From contig NZ_LBIA02000001.1 in assembly GCF_001006325.2 (NCBI RefSeq), forward strand, positions 1,923,501 through 1,987,500: a stretch of 64,000 nt of DNA. Reading direction: 5' to 3'. The notes under the pieces were generated by a model. That model was not told where the DNA came from and did no database searches. It saw nothing but the letters and a program-made list of their open reading frames with translations. The translations under genes and the position numbers were made by a program. This stretch comes from Afipia massiliensis. GTDB taxonomy: Bacteria > Pseudomonadota > Alphaproteobacteria > Rhizobiales > Xanthobacteraceae. Below are positions 47,940-56,114 of this stretch, one piece after another; position 1 is the stretch's first letter; each line of letters opens with the position of its first letter.

Positions 47940-48827
47940 TTAGCGTGCCGTCGCGGTTGTGGTGCCGGTGGTCTTGCCGGTGGCGACGTTCAGGATCGAG
48001 CCGTTCTGAAGGTCGATCCGGTAGACTTCGCGCAGCACGTTTCCGGCAAAACCAAGTTCAACGATGGAAATGGTCTTGAACGAGACCGGGATGCCGTCGG
48101 GCAGGATCTGGTTGAACTCGGTTGCGGTCTGATCCATGTCCTTCTGCAGCTCCGGCGTGAACTTCACATTGCTGTAGACCAACGTGTTGTGCGGATTGTG
48201 CGAGCGCAGCTCCTTGCCGTCCTTTACGACGTTGACGCCGCTGACGCCGACCGTTTTCACCAGGTCCTTCGCGGCATCGCTCATGGCGGCGTAAACCGGA
48301 CCCGTGCAACGCGGCAGCGGGCCGTCACGCAGCGGCGCGAGCGCGGCGGTGGCGGTGGTGTTGAACGCCATCATGGCTTCGAAGTCCGCACCTTCCTTGA
48401 CGATGCCGAGATCCAGCCACCACGGCTGACCCGCGCCCTTGGCAGCTTCGGTGTTGTAGAACTTCTTCAGAGTGACATTGAGAACGCCCGGCAGCTTCGG
48501 CAGCGCCTTCAGCATCTTGTCAGGGGTGGTGGCGTCGGCGTTGTGGATATGAACCACCGTCACGTGTGGAATGTTGTGCCGTGCGGCCTCGTCTTCGAGC
48601 TTCGCGTTCAGCAGCTTTTCACGCAGCATGCCTTTGGTGGTCAGGTCGAGGGTGTCGTTGACGTCTTTCGGCAGCGTGTAGACCAGACCGAAGGTCCGCA
48701 CATGCGGACGGAAGCCGGGCGCGGAGAGCGAGCTGTTGTCGATCTCGGCCTGCGCGGCGAACGCAAACACGGATGTTGCGGCGGCGACGGCAACGGCCGC
48801 GAGCCGATGGGACAATTTTTGAATCAT
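47940..48827 (-). CDS. Exported protein, 2H-phosphoesterase-like
   Basis: A 295-residue protein with a signal peptide (cleaved near FAAQAEID). The mature part has the order of features of 2H phosphoesterases (LigT/2'-5' RNA ligase superfamily): FGLVYTLPKDVNDTL near residue 46, the first catalytic His88 in IPHVTVVHI, the second, His213, in NPHNTLVYSN, and VELGFAGNVLREVYRI near the end. It may hydrolyse a cyclic phosphodiester, but in the periplasm this is unusual and unproven. ATG 48827 has GGAGATT upstream. Confidence 0.62.
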   Translation of the reverse strand: MIQKLSHRLAAVAVAAATSVFAFAAQAEIDNSSLSAPGFRPHVRTFGLVYTLPKDVNDTLDLTTKGMLREKLLNAKLEDEAARHNIPHVTVVHIHNADATTPDKMLKALPKLPGVLNVTLKKFYNTEAAKGAGQPWWLDLGIVKEGADFEAMMAFNTTATAALAPLRDGPLPRCTGPVYAAMSDAAKDLVKTVGVSGVNVVKDGKELRSHNPHNTLVYSNVKFTPELQKDMDQTATEFNQILPDGIPVSFKTISIVELGFAGNVLREVYRIDLQNGSILNVATGKTTGTTTATAR

Positions 48828-49000
48828 AGACAATCTCCGGTTGGGCTGGTGAGTGCCCGTTAGAACCGGAAATCGCGGTGGGACCGCAGTCACAAATGCC
48901 GGATCGCGAGCAGTGGCCGGACCATGCACGCGGAATGTGACAGCTGGATTGGGCCGCAGCGCGCTGCGGCAATTCGTCTCTCGTCGCGGGCGGTGGAATT

Positions 49001-49843
49001 TCAGGCCTTGAAGTACACGGTCTGCGAGGTGGTCGCGAGCAGGTGTCCGCTCGGGCTCCACAATTCGCCGGTCTGGTCGGCGAAGCTCTTGTGAAAGACA
49101 TTTGCGTCGGCGGCACCGAGCACCATCGTGATGTCTTCGGCGGCCAGATCCTCGGCGTCGGCATGAAACGCCGTCGTCATCGACACAGTGCCGATCGGCA
49201 CGATCGTGCCGCGGACATGGAAGATGCGCGCGAAGAAAGTGTCGGACATCGACAGCAGCGACAGGAAATCGATCCGCCGGGGCGTGGTGTCGCTGAGCCA
49301 CATCCTTGAATACGCGCTCGCCGGCACATCGTGCGGTGTCTTGCTGTAGCTCGGCATCCCCTCCACGAAGCGAAACTGATACTGCCGCACCCAATTTGCG
49401 ATGCCGCTGTCCGGTAACGGTTTGATTGTGTCGAACGGAGGGGCCTCCGGCATCGTCGCTGACTGATGTGACCATGAGGGGCGGCGAACCGCGAACACGG
49501 CAGTCATGAAGGCCGCGACCTCACCGTCTTGCAACAGTTCGACCATCCAGTGCTGCGTCGAGCGGGTCGCCTTCATCAGGCGCACAGTGAGATCGAACGT
49601 GCCGCGCGCCACCGGCGCGCACAGGTTCACGGTGACCGACAGCGGATCGCCGATGCGCTCCGGCTGCACCATGATCGCGCGCAGCATGGTCGCGGCGGTG
49701 GCGCCGCCAAACGGACCGACAAACGCGAAATAATCCTCGCTGGCCGTGCCGCGCCAGCGGCCGTCCACGGCGGTGACCTGCGTGGCGCGGTCGAACGGAT
49801 GGACGGTGTCGTTCACGGTGGTCTCAGGCGTCTTCTCAAGCAT
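49001..49843 (-). CDS. Acyl-CoA thioesterase, TesB-like double hot-dog
   Basis: A 280-residue protein of the TesB/thioesterase II fold. The N-terminal half contains FVGPFGGATAATMLRAIM and the C-terminal half WLSDTTPRRIDFLSLLSMSD and VPIGTVSMTTAFHADAED, the latter with the usual H-x-D region. It should hydrolyse medium- or long-chain acyl-CoAs. ATG 49843 has GGGAG upstream; a start at 49858 would include that site in the gene. Confidence 0.82.
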   Translation of the reverse strand: MLEKTPETTVNDTVHPFDRATQVTAVDGRWRGTASEDYFAFVGPFGGATAATMLRAIMVQPERIGDPLSVTVNLCAPVARGTFDLTVRLMKATRSTQHWMVELLQDGEVAAFMTAVFAVRRPSWSHQSATMPEAPPFDTIKPLPDSGIANWVRQYQFRFVEGMPSYSKTPHDVPASAYSRMWLSDTTPRRIDFLSLLSMSDTFFARIFHVRGTIVPIGTVSMTTAFHADAEDLAAEDITMVLGAADANVFHKSFADQTGELWSPSGHLLATTSQTVYFKA

Positions 49844-49987
49844 CGATAGCTCCCACATGCAGGCTGAACTCTGCGCAGGACCGGCGCTGAATTCAATGAC
49901 GTGCGAGGTAATGGCGGTTATGCGCGTGGATGCCGCCCGTCTCGGCCTGTGCTAGATTGACGCGGTATGTCGAACAGGGAGGTCAGG

Positions 49988-50437
49988 ATGAGGGCTTTCG
50001 CGTGCGTACTCTTCGCAATGCTGGTGATCATGGCTCAGGGCAAGGCCATTGCCGGCCCGGCGGAGGAGGCGAATGCGGTGATCGACCGCTGGTCGGCAAC
50101 CTACAGCGCCAACGACCGTGATGCGCTGGTGAAGCTTTACACGCCGGATGCCATCCTGCTCGGCACCACCAGCCCGATCGTTTCGAAAGGAACCGAGGGG
50201 CTTCAGAAATACTTCGAGGCGTTACCGGGCAGCGGGCGAAAGAACGCCATCACCGAGCGTTACACGATTGTGCTCAACGACGACGCTGTGGTCGGCACCG
50301 GCCTCTATACGTTTAGCCGGGCGGCGGAAAACAATACGCCGCGGCCTTCGCGCTTCACCATGCTGGTGGTCAGGCGGGACGGCAAATGGATGATCGCGCA
50401 TCACCATTCCTCGCCGCGCGCGGAAACGCGGCAATAG
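49988..50437 (+). CDS. Exported NTF2/SnoaL-like (DUF4440) protein
   Basis: A 149-residue protein with a signal peptide (cleaved near AIAGPA) and an NTF2-like cone domain: EEANAVIDRWSATYSANDRD, LVKLYTPDAILLG and the closing strands FTMLVVRRDGKWMIAHHHSS. Family members are small enzymes or binding proteins with very different ligands, so no function is given. ATG 49988 follows GGGAGG; 49967 is an alternative. Confidence 0.8.
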   Translation: MRAFACVLFAMLVIMAQGKAIAGPAEEANAVIDRWSATYSANDRDALVKLYTPDAILLGTTSPIVSKGTEGLQKYFEALPGSGRKNAITERYTIVLNDDAVVGTGLYTFSRAAENNTPRPSRFTMLVVRRDGKWMIAHHHSSPRAETRQ

Positions 50438-50567
50438 CCATTGGGCCGACTGCTTCGTCTTGCGTTTAGAACAAATTAAGAACACTTTAGCAAGTCATTG
50501 ATATATCATTGTGATTCGGCGCGTCGCGCCACCACATCTAGGGTCTGTCATTGGTCTTGAGGACTAC

Positions 50568-50999
50568 ATGTCCAATATCGCTTTCGACAACACGGCGCTG
50601 ACGCGCATCGCGGACTTCGCCCGGACGCTGTCCCGTCTCCATACCGCCGCCCGGACGCGGCTGGTGGACGACGATCATATCGACCGCGAGTTCAATGCGG
50701 TCTGCATGTCGGTATGGGGCTACACCACCGACGATTTCAGCGACGACCTGTTCTCGCTGAAGGACCATGAATTCCTCGATTCGCTGGACGAGGCGCGGGC
50801 GCGGATCTTCGCCGCCGAGCACGGCTACGATCTGATCGACGACACCGGCATCCTGACCGACTGGTGGGGCTATTGCTGGATGATCCTGGCCGAACACCGC
50901 GGGCTGCTGACGCCGGAGATCAAGGCGCGGGCGCGCATGGAGATGGAAGAGAAATATCTCGCGGCACCGAACGTGATCGGGGTCATCGTCGGGCGGTGA
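50568..50999 (+). CDS. Uncharacterised acidic protein
   Basis: A 143-residue protein with no signal peptide, membrane segment or motif I recognise. It is acidic and aromatic, mostly helical by residue pattern (LTRIADFARTLSRLHTAART, DSLDEARARIFAAEHGYD) with a WWGYCWMI segment near residue 103. ATG 50568 lies 7 bp after TGAGGA. It stands between the NTF2-like gene and a palindromic repeat. It is probably a real gene because of its codon use and Shine-Dalgarno site. Confidence 0.65.
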   Translation: MSNIAFDNTALTRIADFARTLSRLHTAARTRLVDDDHIDREFNAVCMSVWGYTTDDFSDDLFSLKDHEFLDSLDEARARIFAAEHGYDLIDDTGILTDWWGYCWMILAEHRGLLTPEIKARARMEMEEKYLAAPNVIGVIVGR

Positions 51000-51046
51000 A
51001 GAGTCTCATCGGCTTACAGTCTCAGCGATTGCGTTTATCTGCTGTG

Positions 51047-51170
51047 TCGTCCCCGCGAAAGCGGGGATCCATGCTCGCTGAATTCTCAAATCTTGAGGGA
51101 TGTTTGCCTCGACATCGTCCCCACAACACGAAGCCGGTGGTTATGGGTCCCCGCTTTCGCGGGGACGACA
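51047..51170. repeat. Bipartite palindromic repeat
   Basis: TCGTCCCCGCGAAAGCGGGG (followed by ATCCAT) and the inverse TTATGGGTCCCCGCTTTCGC (followed by GGGGACGACA) stand about 70 bp apart between convergent genes. It is one of the better-preserved copies of the family in this window. Confidence 0.85.
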
Positions 51171-51200
51171 GCTGAGGCGTTCGCGAATTCGCGTCTCGTA

Positions 51201-51977
51201 TTACATCCGCGCGCGGGGTTTCGGCGCGGCAGTCTTCGGCGACGCCACGACAGCAGCCTGTGGCGCTTCGGGCTGCGCCAGCGATCCGGTGATGTCCTGC
51301 GACGAATAGGTATCCTCAGGAAGTTCGGCGGCCACCGGCGCGACCTTCATCTCGCCGAGCCGCGCGCGCAGCGCCAGCGTCAGGCCCGGATAGTTGTTGA
51401 CCGGCGTGAACTGGGCGGTCTGGCCGTTGGCGGAATTGCCGGAGTAGGCGACAAGCCCGTCCGAGGTTGCAATGATGTCGCCGGGGCGCAGCGTGGTGTC
51501 GAGCGACAGATCGACCGGCGCAAGACCCGCAGGGTCGCGGCCGTTGCAGGTGCAATCCGCCTTCAGCGCCTTGCGGTAAGCGAACGCGTTCGGCGTATCG
51601 ACATAGCGCTCGCCCATGTTGCCGACCGCATAATCAATGCTGTTGCCGGAGAAAACCTTGGTCTGGCTGGCCGGGCAGAACGACTGGCACATCTGCGCAG
51701 GCGTGCCGCCGCCGCGCGAGGTCAGCGGGAAATACCGGCCGTCGCAGCTCCGCACGCAATAGGTGGTGAAGCGTCCGCCGGACGAAGCCGACGGCGCGGG
51801 CGCTGGATCGGGATTGAACAGGCCGAACGGATCGGCGGAGGCGTTGCTTGGCGCCTGCTGCGACGCTTTCCGCTCCGGCTTGTCGCTGCCGAACAGGAAA
51901 TCGAAAATGCCTGCGGACGCCGCGCGCGGCGCAAGCGCCACGGGCATCGCCAGCATGAGGGTGAGAACAAGCGTCAT
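51201..51977 (-). CDS. Exported DUF2865 protein
   Basis: A 258-residue protein with a signal peptide (cleaved near AASAGIF) and the Cys-rich DUF2865 core: YCVRSCDGRYFPLTSRGGG, MCQSFCPASQTKVFSG, SIDYAVG and ADCTCNG. The family occurs across Rhizobiales with no known function; the five or six Cys likely form disulfides in the periplasm. ATG 51977 is chosen; a GTG at 52031 would lengthen the signal peptide. The N-terminal Pro/Ser-rich linker is low complexity. Confidence 0.82.
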   Translation of the reverse strand: MTLVLTLMLAMPVALAPRAASAGIFDFLFGSDKPERKASQQAPSNASADPFGLFNPDPAPAPSASSGGRFTTYCVRSCDGRYFPLTSRGGGTPAQMCQSFCPASQTKVFSGNSIDYAVGNMGERYVDTPNAFAYRKALKADCTCNGRDPAGLAPVDLSLDTTLRPGDIIATSDGLVAYSGNSANGQTAQFTPVNNYPGLTLALRARLGEMKVAPVAAELPEDTYSSQDITGSLAQPEAPQAAVVASPKTAAPKPRARM

Positions 51978-52106
51978 GCGGCGCCGCACGCGCGAAGTAC
52001 GCAACTGTTTACGCAACACCGACGGCCCCACTCACGCAACGCTGACACCCGCGGCAGGATTATGCCGCAGCGTCAATGACCTTAGGGCGTGATGGTAAAC
52101 GCGAGG

Positions 52107-53012
52107 TTAGGAACGCGAATGTTGCAGATGCGCTTCGCGCAACTTGACCATGACATGCAGCGTGAGATTGGTCGGCGTCGCGATGCCGAGCTCTTTTCCC
52201 TTTCTCACCACGTACCCGTTCAGATAGTCGATCTCGGTGAGCTTGCCACGCGCCAGATCCTGAGCGGTGGATGAATATTGGGCCGGCATCGCTTCGGCGA
52301 GCGCCAGCGTCGCGTCGCGCAGAGTTTCGGGAAGTGGGACATTGAGCGCCTGCGCGACGGCGGTGCATTCGTCGATGACGGTTGTCATCACGTCGGTGAC
52401 GCCCTCGACCTTGAGCATTGGCCCATAAGGCAGGTCTGCAACCGCCGACAGCGCATTGTAAGCGCAGTTCGTAATCAGCTTGACCCACAGATCACCGATG
52501 ACGTTGGCCGAGACCGTCGTCGGTATCGCAGCGTCGTTGAACTGCCGCGCGATCTCCGCGCTGGCCGGAGATGTGCCGACAATCAGTTCGCCCCGTCCGT
52601 GGTGTTTGACATGGCCCGGGCCCGCCATCTCGGTGGCGACGTAAACAACGGCGGGAACCGCGATTTGCCGGATTGTTGCCTGCAGCCGCTCAGCATTGTC
52701 CACGCCGTTCTGAAGACAGAGGACCGTCGCGTTCGGCTTCAGGAAGGGAGCGATCGACTGTCCTGCGGATTCTGTATCCGCCGATTTCACGCAGAGCAGC
52801 ACGATGTCGGCGCCTTCGACACCCGAAGCCTCGGTTGTGGCCTGCACCGGAACCGCGCCGTTGAAGCTGCGGCTCTCGAACGTCAGGCCATGCTGCCTGA
52901 TGGCTTCGACGTGTTGAGGCCGCGCGATCAAGGTTACGTCGTGCCCGGCTCGCGCCAGCATCGCACCGAAGTAGCAGCCGACCGCTCCGGCTCCCATCAC
53001 CGCAACTTTCAT
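52107..53012 (-). CDS. panE: 2-dehydropantoate 2-reductase
   Basis: A 301-residue ketopantoate reductase with the NADPH motif KVAVMGAGAVGCYFGAMLA, the middle segment VLCLQNGVDNAERL and the catalytic Lys in LWVKLITNCAYNALSA. The C-terminal part holds LARGKLTEIDYLNGYV, with the Glu used in substrate binding. It is the reductive step of pantothenate synthesis, though paralogs with other substrates exist. It lies 54 bp downstream of the antiporter. Confidence 0.9.
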   Translation of the reverse strand: MKVAVMGAGAVGCYFGAMLARAGHDVTLIARPQHVEAIRQHGLTFESRSFNGAVPVQATTEASGVEGADIVLLCVKSADTESAGQSIAPFLKPNATVLCLQNGVDNAERLQATIRQIAVPAVVYVATEMAGPGHVKHHGRGELIVGTSPASAEIARQFNDAAIPTTVSANVIGDLWVKLITNCAYNALSAVADLPYGPMLKVEGVTDVMTTVIDECTAVAQALNVPLPETLRDATLALAEAMPAQYSSTAQDLARGKLTEIDYLNGYVVRKGKELGIATPTNLTLHVMVKLREAHLQHSRS

Positions 53013-53066
53013 CAGGACTTCTCCGCCAGCGGACTTCTTCGTCACGTCCGAAGCCGAGGCTTGCGC

Positions 53067-54548
53067 CTACGGCTTGAAGAACAGGAACGTCGTCAGCACG
53101 AAGGTCGGCACCAGCACCAGCATCGACCAGACCATGTAGCCGAAGAAGCTCGGCATCTTCACCCCGGCCTGTCGTGCGATGGCGTAGACCATGAAGTTCG
53201 GTGCGTTGCCGATATAGGTGTTGGCGCCCATGTAGACCGCGCCGGACGAGATCGCGGCCAGTGTCGCGGCCTTCGCTCCCATCAGCACCTGCGGATCGCC
53301 GCCCGCGAGCTGGAAGAACACCAGATAGGTCGGCGCGTTGTCGAGGAACGACGACAGGATGCCGGTCAGCCAGAAATAGGCGGCGGCGTTGTTGCTGCCA
53401 TCGGCGTTGGTGACGAGGCCGAGCAGAGCGGCGAACGGTCCCTGGGCGCCCGCCTGCAACATCGCCATCACCGGCACGATGCAGATGAAGATGCCTGCGA
53501 ACAGGATCGCCACTTCCTGGATCGGTCCCCACGAAAACCCGTTGGCCTCGCGATCCGATTTCCTTGTCCATGCCATGGACGCCACCGCAACCGCCACGAA
53601 GATAACGTCACGAAGCAAATCCTGAATTTGCAGTTCGACGCCCGCGACGTTGAAGGCAATGCCGGGCTTCCACTGCGCGCTCATCAGGATGGCGGCGATG
53701 ATGACTGCGATCAGCGCGAGGTTGATCTTGCCGTGCAGCTTGAGCGGCGAGTCGGGCGTCGGATCCTTCTTCTTCGAGAAACGGCCCTCGCGGTGGTGCA
53801 TGTAAAGATCGATCACCATGAAGACCGCGAGCACGACGCCGCCCACGAACAGCGTTTCCTGCCAGAGATATTTCGTGGTCCAGAAGAAATCGACGCCCTT
53901 GAGGAAGCCGATGAACAGCGGCGGATCGCCGAGCGGGGACAGCGCGCCGCCGATATTGGCGACGAGAAAAATGAAGAACACCACGACGTGCGCGTTATAC
54001 CTGCGGCTGTCGTTGCAGCGGATCAGCGGGCGGATCAGGATCATCGCCGCGCCCGTGGTGCCGACGATGCTGGCCATCACCGAACCGACCGCGAGCAGCA
54101 CGGTGTTGGTGAACACACTGTCATGCAGGTTGCCTTCGAGATAGATGCCGCCGGCCACCACAAACAGCGCCAGCAGCAGCAGGATGAACGGCATGTATTC
54201 CAGGAGCGCGGTGTGCGCGAGCGTCGTCGTCACAGTGGAAACGTCGGCGGTCGCGAACAGCGGGATGACGATCAGCGCCGCCCAGAACGCGGTAAACTTG
54301 CCATAGTGATGCTCCCAGACGTGGGGATAGAACACCGGACCTGTGGCGATACACAAAAGGATGCCGACGAACGGCAGCGCCCAGAGGATCGACAGCTTCG
54401 CGCCATCCAGTCCTTCGGCGGCAAACGCGGGTGCGGGGAGCAGCAAAAGCAGGACGCAGGCGAGGATGCTTTTCGCGGTCGTCCCGGCGAAAGCCGGGAC
54501 CCATAACCCCCGAAGTCGGTGGGGACGGGGAGATATCTGCATTCTCAT
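53067..54548 (-). CDS. NhaD-type sodium:proton antiporter
   Basis: A 493-residue polytopic membrane protein with about twelve helices. NhaD/arsenite-permease-fold features include GGALSPLGDPPLFIGFLKG and NNAAAYFWLTGILSSFLDNA, followed by PTYLVFFQLAGG. A signal-like helix ILACVLLLLLPAPAFA lies near the N terminus. The only start codons before that helix (ATG 54548 and 54542) fall inside a palindromic repeat, which also encodes residues ~14-25 (GLWVPAFAGTT). Either the repeat supplied a new start or the true start was lost; see findings. Confidence 0.85.
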   Translation of the reverse strand: MRMQISPRPHRLRGLWVPAFAGTTAKSILACVLLLLLPAPAFAAEGLDGAKLSILWALPFVGILLCIATGPVFYPHVWEHHYGKFTAFWAALIVIPLFATADVSTVTTTLAHTALLEYMPFILLLLALFVVAGGIYLEGNLHDSVFTNTVLLAVGSVMASIVGTTGAAMILIRPLIRCNDSRRYNAHVVVFFIFLVANIGGALSPLGDPPLFIGFLKGVDFFWTTKYLWQETLFVGGVVLAVFMVIDLYMHHREGRFSKKKDPTPDSPLKLHGKINLALIAVIIAAILMSAQWKPGIAFNVAGVELQIQDLLRDVIFVAVAVASMAWTRKSDREANGFSWGPIQEVAILFAGIFICIVPVMAMLQAGAQGPFAALLGLVTNADGSNNAAAYFWLTGILSSFLDNAPTYLVFFQLAGGDPQVLMGAKAATLAAISSGAVYMGANTYIGNAPNFMVYAIARQAGVKMPSFFGYMVWSMLVLVPTFVLTTFLFFKP

Positions 54549-54608
54549 CTCTATTCCGTGGTTATGGATTCCGGCTCGCGCTCGCTTTGCTCGCTTGGCC
54601 GGAACGAC
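54478..54608. repeat. Bipartite palindromic repeat overlapping the antiporter 5' end
   Basis: The left half (GTCGTCCCGGCGAAAGCCGG, 54478 on) lies inside the antiporter reading frame; the right half (GGTTATGGATTCCGGCTCGC to 54608) lies upstream of it. It belongs to the family seen at 51.0 and 61.8 kb and uses the CCCGGC form like the copy at 15.9 kb. Confidence 0.82.
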
Positions 54609-54639
54609 CGAGAATTCTCAGTGGTGAGGAGGAGCGACA

Positions 54640-55203
54640 TCAGCCTTTCAGAAACTCGCCCGCCTTGTAGAGCGCGCGGAACGGAATGCCGGCTTCGGTG
54701 AACGCTTCGGTCGCACCTTCGTCGCGGTCGACCATGGTGAACACCATCACGACCTCGCCACCGGCGTCCTTCACCGCGTCCACCGCCTTGATCGCGGAGC
54801 CGCCGGTGGTGGTGACGTCCTCGACGATAACGATGCGTTTGCCGCTCAGGCTTTCGCCCTTGGCGAGGCCTTCGACCGCGAGCCGCGCGCCGTGTTCCTT
54901 CGGCTTCTTGCGGACGAAGAAGGCCGCAATGGGATGTCCCTTGAGCCACGACAGTTGCGCGATCGCGCCGGCGATCGGCACCGCGCCCATCTCTAGCCCG
55001 CCGATGTAATCGACCTGATCGTCCTTCAGTGCGTCGAGCGACAATTCCGCAAGAAGAGCAGCGCCTTCCGGATCGAGCATGGTGGGCTTCAGGTTGAAGT
55101 AGAAATCGCTCTTGCGGCCGGACGCCAGCGTGATTTCGCCGCGCCCGAACGAGCGTTTGCGGATGATGTCGGCCAGGCGGGCGCGGGACGCTGATTTGGA
55201 CAA
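54640..55203 (-). CDS. pyrE: Orotate phosphoribosyltransferase
   Basis: A 187-residue enzyme that makes orotidine 5'-phosphate in pyrimidine synthesis. The PRPP-binding motif is [20 protein letters not shown], and the orotate/catalytic region shows [11 protein letters not shown] with the conserved Lys residues. TTG at 55203 is the likely start, with AAGAGA 8 bp upstream and no ATG in a suitable place. It is 90 bp upstream of the antiporter gene across the repeat. Confidence 0.95.
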   Translation of the reverse strand: MSKSASRARLADIIRKRSFGRGEITLASGRKSDFYFNLKPTMLDPEGAALLAELSLDALKDDQVDYIGGLEMGAVPIAGAIAQLSWLKGHPIAAFFVRKKPKEHGARLAVEGLAKGESLSGKRIVIVEDVTTTGGSAIKAVDAVKDAGGEVVMVFTMVDRDEGATEAFTEAGIPFRALYKAGEFLKG

Positions 55204-55311
55204 GGCGATCTCTTCAAGCTACGGGGAATTGCGGGAATTTATCCTCTGCGACGTGGACATTCCACAGGGGATCGCCCACCGTCAACAGCGCAAGATCAAT
55301 AAAGGCAGCAA

Positions 55312-55938
55312 ATGACCATCGATCTTTACACCTGGAATACGCCCAACGGGCGCAAGATCAGCATCGCGCTGGAGGAAATGGGCCTGCCCTACAAGGTGCA
55401 TCCCATCAACATTTCCAGGGACGAGCAGTTCGCGCCGGACTTCCTCAGGATCAGCCCGAACAACAAGATTCCCGCCATCGTCGATCCGGACGGTCCGCAC
55501 GGCAAACCGGTCAGCATTTTCGAATCCGGTGCGATCCTCCTGTACCTCGGCGAGAAGACCGGAAAATTCCTGCCCCGGGATCTGGGCGAGCGGATTCCGG
55601 TGCTGGAATGGCTGATGTGGCAGATGGGCGGCTTCGGCCCGATGCCGGGCCAGGTGCATCATTTCATCGCGCTGGAGAACGAGCAGGACCGTCGCTACGG
55701 CCTCGAGCGTTTCATGAAGGAAACACGGCGGCTCTATGCCGTGCTGGATCGGCGTCTTGAGGGGCGCGAATTTGTCGCGGACAAAATCTCGGTCGCTGAC
55801 TTCGCCATTCTCGGCTGGGCGTGGCGGCATGAGCGTCACAAGGTCGCGCTCGCCGATTTTCCGAACGTGAAGCGCTGGTACGCAACGATGATGGCGCGTC
55901 CGGGTGTGACGAAGGGGTTTGAGGTGAAGCTGGGTTGA
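55312..55938 (+). CDS. Glutathione S-transferase, YfcG/YghU-like
   Basis: A 208-residue GST. The thioredoxin-like domain starts TIDLYTWNTPNGRKISIALEE, with the Thr/Asn residues that bind glutathione sulfur in this subgroup, and ends ESGAILLYLGEKTGKF. The helical domain includes MWQMGGFGPMPGQVHHF, typical of the YfcG/Ure2p group, which has disulfide-bond reductase activity. A small hairpin (CCCTCTCCC...GGAGAGGG) lies just after the stop. Confidence 0.88.
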   Translation: MTIDLYTWNTPNGRKISIALEEMGLPYKVHPINISRDEQFAPDFLRISPNNKIPAIVDPDGPHGKPVSIFESGAILLYLGEKTGKFLPRDLGERIPVLEWLMWQMGGFGPMPGQVHHFIALENEQDRRYGLERFMKETRRLYAVLDRRLEGREFVADKISVADFAILGWAWRHERHKVALADFPNVKRWYATMMARPGVTKGFEVKLG

Positions 55939-55982
55939 GCTTTACCCTCTCCCCTTGTGGGAGAGGGAAGAAAGAAGATCAC

Positions 55983-56086
55983 GTCGTCCCCGCGAAAGCG
56001 GGGACCCATACTCCCTAAGCCAGCGGCTCTTTCAACGATCCTCACCACCTTTGGTGGTTATGGGTCCCCGCCTTCGCGGGGACGAC
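55983..56086. repeat. Bipartite palindromic repeat between convergent genes
   Basis: GTCGTCCCCGCGAAAGCGGG and the inverse TATGGGTCCCCGCCTTCGCG stand about 45 bp apart between the GST gene and polA. A separate small palindrome at 55945-55968 resembles the one inside hrpB. Confidence 0.85.
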
Positions 56087-56114
56087 ATTTGCAAATGATG
56101 CGGTGACAGAGGCT

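Noticed and set aside
51093-52079. 328-codon plus-strand frame starting in the repeat at 51.1 kb
   Set aside because: It runs through the repeat (WVPAFAGTT) and then antisense to the DUF2865 gene, which has a signal peptide and Cys motifs.
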